NCBI GenBank assembly: GCA_028829895.1
Contig: CM054180.1
Coordinates: 111,775,135 to 111,839,134 of the forward strand
Direction of reading: 5' to 3'
Source: Sinotaia quadrata
Taxonomy: Eukaryota; Mollusca; Gastropoda; Architaenioglossa; Viviparidae
DNA: 64,000 nt
Both the position numbers and the translations under genes were made by a program. Below the pieces are notes generated by a model that saw only the letters and a program-made list of their open reading frames with translations, had not been told where the DNA came from and made no database searches. Positions 54,985 through 64,000 of the stretch are shown one piece after another; positions within the stretch are counted from its first letter, which is position 1, and each line of letters begins with the position of its first letter.

Positions 54985-55745
54985 TTGATGGAGTACATAT
55001 GCCTATCCCTGTTTTAGACTTAATTGTTATATAAATTGTTAAATTGTCGAAGCGACCTGACTTGGCAATCCTTGTGATGATATTTTTGTAAGTGTCAGAA
55101 TTGGAATAAACAAATCTTGTTTTGAATATTCTAGAAATTTCTTATTGCAATCCAAACCAATTCCAACTGAGTGAGTAGTTCTTTTTAATCCAAATGTTAA
55201 TATCTATGGGAATAGACCAGCCAATCGGTTGAGTTCAAAAGATTACCTGGTGTGAATAATGCAATTGTCTAATCACTTAAATTGGAGTGTAAAGAAGTCT
55301 GGTCAAAAAAGGTCGTCATTAGCTTAATGGTGAGTTAACTGATTGAGAGAAAGTAGACTTAGGAATATTTAATGAATATTTGCTCTTGATATGTTATGTT
55401 TGCTTTTTACTTAGTGATGTATTATCTGATTAGACTATTATTTTTTACAAATTGGGAACTAAAAGGCTTGTGTGCAGTTTGCTAAGCAATTGACATTGTT
55501 TCTAGTGAATCTGTTCACAAAGTATTTACTGTATTTATTATTCAGAGTTCGTGTATCGGCCTAATAAATAATGTTGCATTAAACTGTAAACTGAGACTTG
55601 GATGTAAGAAAGCATGGAGTTAAAGATGATTCTACTGGAAACGTTGTGTTTGTTCTCTGATTAATATTTTTTAAGGGAAAGGTAGCCTTTTCCATTTATC
55701 TTCCTGCTTTACTGATTATAAACTGCTACGACAGGGGTAGAAGAA
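54985..55745 (+). repeat. Interspersed repeat family L, plus-strand copy
   Basis: GCCTATCCCTGTTTTAGACT, GTAAGTGTCAGAATTGGAATAAAC, CAATCCAAACCAATTCCAA, GGTGAGTTAACTGATTGAGAG and TCGTGTATCGGCC match other L copies. Confidence 0.65.
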
Positions 55746-56185
55746 ATAAGTATCTATATATAAGTGTAAGGAATACACTGCACCCATTGATGTATGGAGG
55801 CAAGGTATGCTGACTTTAATGAGCAATTTCTGGTACAAAGAAATTACTGGAACATGCTACAATTGTTGTTTTTCTTGAGGAGCTAATGCGGCTAATGAGT
55901 GCCCAGGTTATCCTCGAGATAATAGCGTCCAGTCAGTGTTGTACAACGTGAGCAGGGAATTATGTGGTACTGAAGTAATAAAGGAAACAATAAACCTGCA
56001 ACTCTCTTAAAAATAATGTGATGATGCATAAACCAGGTTATGTACAAACTATTATCTATTATGAAACTAGTATCTATTATCTAACTATAATCAATTATCT
56101 CTAATCAGAGAACAGAAGTGGCGTTATTAGAGATAACTTCTCTTATCAGAGAAGAACTATCATGTGACTTGTATTGAAACTAATC
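55746..56185. other. No gene seen; short inverted ATCTATTATC words
   Basis: ACTATTATCTATTATGAAACTAG-type words repeat near 56.05-56.1 kb. No frame. Confidence 0.4.
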
Positions 56186-56189
56186 TGTT

Positions 56190-56395
56190 GAATTGTGTTT
56201 GGATATAAGACTGTAAAATATTCGGATTATTCAAAAGTGGTTTGGTGGAAATTCTGATGTCAAGTAATCTTTTTTTCATTGTGTTTGTTATATGTATATT
56301 TAATTTTTGATTTAATAAATTTATTGACCTTTATACATATATTGATAAACGTATGTGGAGAAAAAAGTGGATTGATGCAGGCTTGCTAAATATAG
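56190..56395 (+). repeat. Interspersed repeat family M, 5' part, cut by an L copy
   Basis: TGATGTCAAGTAATC, TTTAATAAATTTATTGACC and GGAGAAAAAAGTGGATTGATG are followed by GCTAAATATAGTTT, where the L copy begins. The L copy is therefore nested in M or joined to it. Confidence 0.65.
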
Positions 56396-57060
56396 TTTGA
56401 CAGAGTACCGTTGCCCCTCCCTATTTTTAAATTTAATTGTTATATAGGCTGCTAAATTGTTAGAGTGACCCGACCTTGGGCGCTCCTTGTGGTGTTTTGA
56501 AACTTTCTGAGTTTAAAGTGAATAGCCTAAGGTGAGAATATTAAAGATTCGCTGACCTAGTAGAGACTGAGTGAGCAGTTTTCTATTATCCAATGATTAC
56601 GATTTATGTGAAAAAAACTAGCCAATGAGTTGAGTTGGGGTTTATTTGCAGTAGAAAAATCTGCTGTATATTCACTTTTGAATTTGAGAACAAAGAGAGA
56701 AGTCTGGCTTGAAGGCAGTTGTTAGCTTGAGTGCTGAGTTTCATAGACTGATTGAGAGAGAATGGACTATAAATATTTCATGCATTTTACTGTATATTTG
56801 TATTTATGTAGAGATTTACTCCGTGAATTGGTTGTTGTTTCTACAAATATTTGAACTAAGCTGCACCTATGTGGTGTATTGATTTGTGACTTTGTTTGAT
56901 GCACTCTGTTTGGGGCTAAAGAATACTGTTGCAGGAGATTGTAAGTTTGAGAATAGATGTGAGATAGAATGGAGTTATATTGTGATGAATAGGAAATATC
57001 GGCTTGTTCATTAACTAAATTTTGCAGAGTACAAGTGCCTTCTTCTTTCTTTTTTTTTTG
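56396..57060 (+). repeat. Interspersed repeat family L, plus-strand copy
   Basis: It starts GACAGAGTACCGTTGCCCCT and aligns with the reverse complement of 40.1-40.8 kb along its length. Confidence 0.7.
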
Positions 57061-57080
57061 ATTCGAATTTCATCCTGAGG

Positions 57081-57338
57081 GTGTGCGTTCAACCGTGGGT
57101 TGTGAATCTCGACCAGGAAAGACGGGAACAACTGTCAGTGTGTATAAGAATTAACGGGAATATGGTATGCACTCTTGATGTACCAAAAGCAAGAATTCCT
57201 AAGTGCATCAGTAGATGTAGCTACCAGAACAAGTGTGGTTGTGGTTTGCTCAAGAAACTGACGGCGAGGAGAACGTCAGGTTGCTTGAGAGAAAACAAGC
57301 AACATTGTTTTTCTACACGTGTGAGGGTCACATGTTGA
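57081..57338 (+). other. Open frame of 85 codons, cysteine-rich, in the internal part of a repeat
   Basis: The frame has ten cysteines, including CISRCSYQNKCGCG, and no signal peptide. The DNA from about 57060 to 57230 is also present next to the L copy at 39.8-40.1 kb, where no matching frame is clear. I take it for chance coding potential or a retroelement gag remnant. Function unknown. Confidence 0.25.
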
Positions 57339-57420
57339 CACAGACATTGTGATATTGTTGCAAAGGCAAGTGCAGGACTGTCAAGTAGTGCCTAATCCAG
57401 GTCACATACATTTACACATT

Positions 57421-57500
<80 letters not shown>

Positions 57501-58020
57501 GTATAGTGAGAAACTGTAAACTATAATTATCTGAACATGGTTTCATGGAATATTGATGTAAAGTAATCTAGTTCATTGTAATTGTCATATGTATATTTCA
57601 TTTTTCTTCTAATAAATTTATTGTTAAATTTACTGACCTTCTTGGTAATATTGGTAATCGTATGTTGGAGAAGAAGGAGGATGGATGAGGGCTCGATAAA
57701 TATAGATTGAAGTCAGATTTGTCTTATCCTTTAGTAAGAAGTTGTCACATATAGATTAAAAGGTTGGTTTATTTTCCCCTATAATAATATGTTTTCAACT
57801 ATGGAGTTTTTGTGTGACGGTTAATGATTGTCTTTAATGTTGTAGAAGAAAGAAAGCGTTTACAACACCCGAATATCTGCAAAGTGTGAGATGAGTGGTG
57901 TCTTCTGGAGAACTATTAACAACATAAATTTAGATTATCATCACTTGTAATTAGGTATGGATGATTAATTAAATAATAATAGTCATAAACATTAACTAGA
58001 TGGCGTTGGCGTCGCAAGTT
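57335..58020 (+). repeat. Interspersed repeat family M, most complete copy
   Basis: It holds all family blocks in order, from TTGACACAGACATTGTGATA through TTTAATAAATTTATTG and ATGTTGGAGAAGAAGG to TTCTGGAGAACTATTAACAA and ACTAGATGGCGTTGGCGTCG. A (TG)n tract (57424-57500) sits inside. Confidence 0.75.
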
Positions 58021-58299
58021 GTGTAATCTGCCTATAAGGAGCAAGTCGGGTGGGTTCCTGAATATGAAAGATTGTGACTTGCTACAAACCGCCATCTTTG
58101 AAAAGGTTATGTATATTGACTCTAATCAGTTCTTCAAAATCTTTACTCTTATTTCTATGATGATATGATATCCATAAACTTGAATATATAAAGATGCTAT
58201 TTGATTGCTTATGTCTATAATAGGATAAACTGATTGATTGTCCAGCATTAATCGAACATTGATGTGCATTGATGTGAATGTCAACGCTCTTTTGATTAT

Positions 58300-58440
58300 T
58301 ATTTTCATATGTTGTATATTTGAGAGCTATTTAAAAATAAATCTTGTTAAATTCATTGACCTTTTCACAAATATTGATATACATATATTGGAGAGATCTG
58401 GGCTCGCTATTGTGATGGGGTGGTCTTTGGTGTAGTCTTT
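58300..58440 (+). repeat. Interspersed repeat family M, short 5' piece
   Basis: AAATTCATTGACCTTTTCAC, ATATTGATATACATATATTGGAGAGA and GGGCTCGCTA match the family. Confidence 0.5.
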
Positions 58441-59220
58441 AATGTGTCACCCTTGGATGCGAGATGAAAACAATGATGATGATAGAGAGGAAAAAACGTC
58501 ATACGCTTTACAACTTCTACAGCAAGAGATGACAATATGCAACACCATGTTTGAAGCTTACATGAGGCTTTTATTCAACGTGGCCAACCTCCAGACTATC
58601 TGTCTCTCTAGCTACATATCTCTCATTATGCATTCAACCAACCAAACATCTATATTTTTGACACACACTCGCGCTAATTATATTGTATGAGTCCTGGCCA
58701 CAAAGAGGACTGCAGTAGAAAATTCAGACACAGACAACTGAATCTGGTGTTAATTGACTCTTTTGTGCTATCTTACTTTGGTTTACATATAATTTACTCC
58801 TAAACTGCTTAGAGTTGTATAATGCATTTACTCTTTAAGGAAACTACACTTTAAGTACAACACTTTCCTAATGAATAATTTAAAAGTTAAGATAAAAAAT
58901 AAATTAAATAACTATATTCATGTGCCATATAAAAACCGTCTTCATATGAATACATATTAAAATGCATTAAAATAATATACCTAGTCTACAAAAATATGCA
59001 ACTACAAATTATATACAAATATTAATTTTAGTTACTAACTACCTAATGTATTGTACTATGATTAAAATATGCATAATATGCATACTAGCACATCACTACA
59101 CATCAGCATTGACAAGTTTACTCAGTACAATGTGCACAATTTAAAACAAAACAAGCAGTCGTGATCTAATTTGCTACCAGCCAGGGTCCTACTTGTAAAA
59201 CAAAATCAGCACTATATACA
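58441..59220. other. No gene seen
   Basis: An 82-codon plus-strand frame at 58442-58690 has no recognisable domain. The rest is AT-rich. Confidence 0.4.
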
Positions 59221-59224
59221 TGTA

Positions 59225-59505
59225 CACACATATTCCACACTAAATATAGTTTCAAAGACGGATTTGTCTTTTCCTTTGGTAAGACGTTTTCCACCTATGG
59301 AATTGCAGTGTGACGATAAATGTTTGTCTCTAATGTTGTGGAAGAGAGACAAAGTTTACAACGCCTGCATATCCGCCAAGTGACGAGTTGTGTCTTCTGG
59401 AGAATTATTAATAACATAACTTAATATTCTCCTCACTTTTAATTAGTTATGGGTGATTATGTAATAATAATCATCATAACCAATAACTATGGTGGCGAAG
59501 GCATC
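59225..59505 (+). repeat. Interspersed repeat family M, 3' part
   Basis: GGTAAGACGTTTTCCACCTA, TTCTGGAGAATTATTAATAA and TTTTAATTAGTTATGGGTGA match other copies. Confidence 0.75.
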
Positions 59506-59517
59506 ACTGTGCATCTC

Positions 59518-59735
59518 GTTGAATAAAGCCTCTGTTGTCTTTAGTGCGTCTTGTTGAATAAACCATGTACTGTGAGTAGGGTGTTTTGTTGAATATAGCC
59601 TGTATTACATGTAGTGCATGTTGTTGAATATAGCATAAATTACGTGCAGCATGTAATGTTAATAAAGCATGTTTTGTGTGTAGTATGTGTAATTCTTCTT
59701 GTTGAATAAAGTCTGTATGGTATACAGTACCTGTA
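59518..59735 (+). repeat. Minisatellite GTTGAATAAAGCCT, about 32-36-bp period, 6-7 copies
   Basis: The same unit as at 43167-43311, downstream of unit E as that array is downstream of unit D. Confidence 0.88.
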
Positions 59736-59829
59736 TGATGATGCACAATCTATTACAGCAATAAAGCAGTTCGATTTCATTGTCGACATTCTATATTAAA
59801 TATGTCTTTATATAATTATCGGAGATTAA

Positions 59830-60085
59830 TTTTGAGGGATGAAATCTGCATATTCTTATTTTACAAACACTAGTTTTATGTGTGTTAGTAGAAATAAACT
59901 ATTGATAAGGATTGTTTATTTACATTATAAAATAACAAAGAACAATACATCGATTTTCATCGCATAAAAGAGATCCATAGATTTTCTGTCATTTCTGTTT
60001 CATTTGAGATCAATAAAGTCGATGTAAAATTGTAAATTGTAAGAAAGCATATATACTTTCCAGGTTTACCTCAAATCACGTTAGG
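59830..60085 (+). repeat. Downstream flank of unit E, duplicated at 43.44-43.70 kb
   Basis: See the partner entry for shared landmarks. Confidence 0.68.
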
Positions 60086-60732
60086 TAAAGAATAAATGCT
60101 ATTACTGCCATGATACGTATCCTCTGTAAAGCTTCGTTTCCTTTCTAAGTATGAATTTCTTCCTAACAAATATTCTTGACGCCATTCACATATGTTTACT
60201 TACAAATACTCATTTGATTAGTTCAGGTAATTCAGTACTATAATTATTGAAGGGTTCGTGCCATCCTGATTCAAAATTACCATGAAGAATAAAGCAGTTT
60301 ATTCAGATTTAGTTTTGTGTCTATCGAAACGTTCTTCCATTCTGTGAATAAATGTGAATTATTCAAATGATAACATTTGACGTCTATCCGATAATATTTT
60401 CAATGTTTCCTGGATTCACACAAGGGCATTTAGACAGACACACACTCGCACACACAGATATACAAGAAAGCACTCGTTCACACACAGAAATGCGCTTATG
60501 TAATGAAACAATTTTGAAGAGAGAGAAAAATAGAGACAAAAGATAATTTATTTTAGAAACTGTAATCAGAATGTAGGATTTAATCCAAACTGTAATATTT
60601 ATTCCACCTCAAATTATTAAACAATATAATTGAAGAAATTATAGTAATGGTGTGTTTTCAATAGGATTATTATCAGTGCTATGCACAGCTGGTTAATTTC
60701 ATTCATTTCTTGCCGTTGAACTGAAGTCAATT

Positions 60733-60771
60733 CTAGTTCATGGGTGCAGGTATTACAGGACAAGTAGATAC
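60733..60771 (-). CDS. Unit E: terminal micro-exon
   Basis: After acceptor ATATTTGCAG it reads VSTCPVIPAPMN and TAG. The VSTxPV start is kept, but the end is longer than in C and D. Confidence 0.7.
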   Translation of the reverse strand, partial: VSTCPVIPAPMN

Positions 60772-63574
60772 CTGCAAATATCGTGAAACAAATTTTAATA
60801 TAACTAGTTTGTTTCAAGAAAATTTGCATAATTCTCATGTAAAAAAATAATTGGTATATAATTTCAAATGAAAGAAAACTGAAAATATACACAATATAGC
60901 GTTTAATCAAAACTTCATACTGTTTTCATGAGTCATATTTATCTTATTCAATCAAATTAATTCAAACATTTTCAATCATGTTTATTCGTTTGCACGACCA
61001 ATTGACAATGAACAGTTAAGATGAAAATGGTGTAAACATTTATAATAAAATTGAAATGATCAGTAACTACTGACAGATGCCTTATGAAATTTCATATACG
61101 CATTATTATTAAAAGAAAAACGATTATAGTTACCTCTGTATTTAATTTGCAATTTGTAATTCTTTTCATATAGTACAGCGTTTCTTTATTGTCTTTAGAT
61201 TTTAATTTTGTATTAAATAACGTTCTGTGCTGTGGATTTATATTTTAAATTCATAATGAGACTTTATTTTGACTTAAACTCAATTTCCGTTAAAATGACA
61301 ATAATCAAAGCGATAGTTTTCAAAGTAAAAGACTACTGACATGAAGTTCGAAACAGAAATGTTCAAACCTTATTTGAAGCGTTTAGATCAAACACTGCGA
61401 AATACTTCCTTTTGTTAATCTTTGCAACTTTTCCTTGGAGGTTTCTGTTCAGGTACACGTGAACGTAGCCTTCAGCATCAACCATCACACCAAGATGTGT
61501 GCTACTGTTAACAGTACGTACATTAAGTTCGTTGATCCATCCCGCCTATTTAAGAAACAGCAATTTTAAAACTTGCAAGTATTTAGTACTTTCTAAAAAT
61601 GTATAAAAGTTGTATGCACACCCGTATTACAAAGAAAAACGAAAACAAAACTAAAAGCAACTACTAAACGTAGACAAAACAAAACATTTAAAATATTGAA
61701 AGTATTATTAAAAATAAATATGTAAATTAGAAAATAATTATGAGAATGATATCAGATTTTGAGTCTTTCACATATCAAACTTGCTCGAACCTATTCTCCT
61801 CTGGAAGGTAGCTGTGTACTTTGTCTAAAGTGCAGTTTCCTAATAAATTACACTGATTTAAAATACAGACTTCCGCGTGATAATGCAAAGAATGCCTGCT
61901 CATAAATAAATTATTTATTAATACTTCATAGCTTTATTCCAGGAAAAACAATTTCCAAAGTAAATTATAGCATTTTAATAAATAAAATACAATTTCTCTG
62001 TTTCTGCCTCTCTACATACATACACACAGATATATGAAAGGACGCATGCGTACACACATTTTTAAAAGGTTAATTAGCTAGACCTTATAACGAACCTGTT
62101 TAAGTATGGTTCTGTGGCTGAGTAAATTTGCCTATCCCTATTTCTAAATGTAATAATTATACTTATATAATATATATTTATATGTATTATATTATCTATA
62201 TTTATATAATTATATATTGTTGCCAATATGATGACTCAACCTTGGGCACTGCTGCTGATGATATGTTTGTAAGTGTCAGAGATGGAATAAACAACTCAGG
62301 TGGAGAATATGTTAGAACTTGCTAATGCAATTCAAACCAGACCCATATGGATGAGTAGTTTTTCTGACTAATAGTCTCACACTTGTTCATAACAACTTCA
62401 TCCAATGGGGATTGACCAAAAGTTATTTTGTTGAGGAAAGTTCTATATTCTAATCACACTGATTTTGACAAAACTTGAGTCAGGTCATAAAGGCGAGCGT
62501 TAGCGTATGGTAAGTTAACTGACAGATAAAGGAAGAATGGACATAGAAATGTTTCGTGCATGCAAGTTATTGATCTATGATTTTAATTGGATAATGCTTA
62601 TGTAATTAAACCATTTTTGTTAGGTTCATTAATTTGATTATATATATTGATTATATATATTATTGTGAATTTGAATCGATGCTATATTTCGTATGTTGTG
62701 TGCGTATCGGGATAATGGATATCATTACAGGATTTGTAAGTTGAGAATGTGAGTAAGAGAGAAAGGAGTTTAGAGATGAAATATGTATGAAATGTAGTGC
62801 TCCCCTAATTAGACTTTTGCAGAAAGAAATGCACCATTATTTTTGGTGCTGTAACCTTGTATCTACTTCATACTGCAGTGGCTACTGTACTCTACTAGAT
62901 CACGTTGGTGTGTGTATCCAGTGTTGTCATTGAAGTTATCAGTAAAGGTGGTCTTGTAAGTTGATTCCTATGAATTCCGTTTGAGAGCCAATGAGGCGGA
63001 AATTGAGGTTTGAGTTTGGTCTAAAGAATTCACTGAAGTTTCTTGAACATTCCTCCAGATGTGTTTGATAGCGCATATGGCTTCTGGACGATTCTCCATG
63101 GTGTGCTTCTGAGTGCATCGAACATTTTGGAACAGTCGTGTAATGTGCATGGAAGCTGTATGTATGTTAATTTGCTGATGTCTAATCAGACATTTTGTGA
63201 ATTAATGTAATGTCAACGCTCATTTGATTATATTCATATGTGTAAATTCGATTGTTGATTTAATACATTTATTGACATTCTTGCACATATATTAAAACCT
63301 TATGTTGGAGTAATAGTGGGAGAATTATTAATAGCTATAAGTTAAGTCTGTCGATCCCTGGTAATTAGTTATGTGTTATTAATTATTAAATAATAACCTG
63401 ATGGATTGGAGAGCGCAGAGGATTGACATGTCCGAGTTCATTTATTCCGGTAAAAGTCTCTATTTCAGTGCACTTTGAGGGCAGATTGATTGTCGATGGA
63501 CTATCCAAATTCGTGCACACTCCAAATGCTGTGCATTTCTGATCATGTACTTCAGCTCTCTCCTCTACCTCTAT
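60733..63574 (-). CDS. Unit E: 3' part of a further NHR gene
   Basis: Three exons are visible, all phase 0: 63398-63574 (NHR 2; 59 residues), 61369-61545 (NHR 3; 59) and 60733-60771 (tail; 12 plus stop). NHR exon 1 and any RING exon lie beyond the right edge. Intron sequence downstream (gene sense) of the NHR 2 acceptor side resembles units C and D (AATGAAAATAATTTAATTAA near 63.59 kb). Exons 2 and 3 and the tail are the most divergent of the array. Confidence 0.72.
61369..61545 (-). CDS. Unit E: NHR exon 3
   Basis: A 177-bp phase-0 exon with acceptor TTCTTAAATAG and donor GTTTGA (weak). It contains THLGVMVDAEGYVHVYLN and KYFAVFDLNA. The Y-V-D-G-x-D-Q-G block of other units is changed to Y-L-N-R-N-L-Q-G, so the loop has lost its Gly and Asp. 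Confidence 0.75.
62105..62955 (+). repeat. Interspersed repeat family L, near full-length copy in an intron of unit E
   Basis: It aligns with 3712-4492 for most of its length, with an extra ATATATTTATATGTATTATA-like stretch near 62.16-62.21 kb. It lies between NHR exons 2 and 3 of unit E, antisense to the gene. Confidence 0.75.
63190..63397 (+). repeat. Interspersed repeat family M, deleted copy touching the unit E NHR exon 2 donor
   Basis: 5' blocks (TTTAATACATTTATTGAC, TATGTTGGAGTA) run directly into the 3' end (GAGAATTATTAATAG, TAATTAGTTATGTGTTATTA, AATAATAAC). The central part is missing. The copy ends at 63397, and the exon with its GTTATT donor starts at once. Confidence 0.65.
63398..63574 (-). 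CDS. Unit E: NHR exon 2 with an extended 3' end
   Basis: A 177-bp phase-0 exon with acceptor CATTTGCTTAG and donor GTTATT. It begins IEVEERAEVHDQKCTAFGVC and ends LRSPIHQ. It is 18 bp longer than in C and D. The extra codons lie at the 3' end, where it meets repeat M. Confidence 0.75.
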
Positions 63575-64000
63575 CTAAGCAAATGAAATGAAAATAATTT
63601 AATTAAAATGCTGATTGTTTCCATTCCGTGCATATTTTATGTTTTGAGAGAAAACACATTAATATTTAACAATAAAGATATATTCATTTCACTAATTTTA
63701 TAACAATATATATATATATATATATATTGATGTATTCAAATAATACTATTTTGTCAAAATTACAAAAATATATACTAAAACATTTTTTACATTTTTGCAC
63801 CTGTGTATATATGAAGGAGACATTGTTAAATATTTAAAGCATTTCTTCATTTATTTATTCGTTTAATAAAAAGATGTCTGGTATTTCATATTACGTAATG
63901 GAATACTGATGATAATGTACTATTACTTCTATTACAATTACAGCTTTAGTTTTAACGAAGTATACATTTTGTATCAAATTTTTGAATGCAAATATGAACA
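63575..64000. other. Intron of unit E, AT-rich, to the window edge
   Basis: It contains a (TA)n run near 63.71-63.73 kb. NHR exon 1 of unit E is not seen and must lie to the right. Confidence 0.45.

Overview
The window looks like AT-rich nuclear DNA of an invertebrate animal. Genes have GT-AG introns and separated exons, and there are long (CA)n/(GT)n, (GA)n and (TATC)n tracts, many minisatellites and decayed retroelements. A lophotrochozoan, probably a mollusc and perhaps a cephalopod, fits best; this is inferred from style and not from a diagnostic gene. No rRNA, tRNA, CRISPR or prokaryotic feature was recognised.

The main content is a minus-strand tandem array of related genes, here called units A to E from left to right (transcription runs E to A). 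A full unit has one large exon encoding a RING finger, two B-boxes and a coiled coil (TRIM-like), then three exons that together encode one Neuralized homology repeat (NHR), then a tiny last exon for a short C-terminal tail. All coding introns I could place are phase 0. Unit C (29.7-35.8 kb) is complete and encodes about 544 residues. Unit A (from 3.47 kb leftwards) has the RING exon and the first NHR exon; its 3' part is missing or off the edge. Unit B (18.6-23.2 kb) keeps all NHR exons and the tail, but its RING is a decayed stub with in-frame stops. Unit D (44.8-49.7 kb) has all NHR exons and the tail, but a short unrelated candidate first exon replaces the RING exon. Unit E (60.7 kb to the right edge) shows NHR exons 2 and 3 and the tail. 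By family knowledge the RING-bearing units are probable E3 ubiquitin ligases with an NHR protein-binding module. The NHR-only units could compete with or modulate them (inference).

Region by region. 0-1.3 kb: Ty3/gypsy pol relic next to an LTR-like repeat. 1.4-3.5 kb: unit A. 3.7-4.5 kb: LTR-like repeat. 4.5-9.7 kb: an antisense R2/R4-type LINE (with restriction-like endonuclease) split by a 2.0-kb solo LTR that has a perfect 5-bp target duplication. 9.7-16.6 kb: no recognisable genes. 16.7-17.4 kb: an endonuclease-domain relic of another LINE. 18.6-23.2 kb: unit B. 24-29.5 kb: microsatellites, minisatellites and a segment duplicated upstream of unit D. 29.7-37.2 kb: unit C and its upstream region. 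37.2-44.6 kb: minisatellites and repeats. 44.8-49.7 kb: unit D. 50-60 kb: repeats, including nested copies of two interspersed families. 60.7-63.6 kb: unit E.

Two interspersed repeat families (called L and M here) recur through the window, mostly in the right half. A copy of M abuts, and may supply, the splice donor of an NHR exon in unit E. Coordinates of exons come from splice-site and frame reasoning alone; no transcript data were available.
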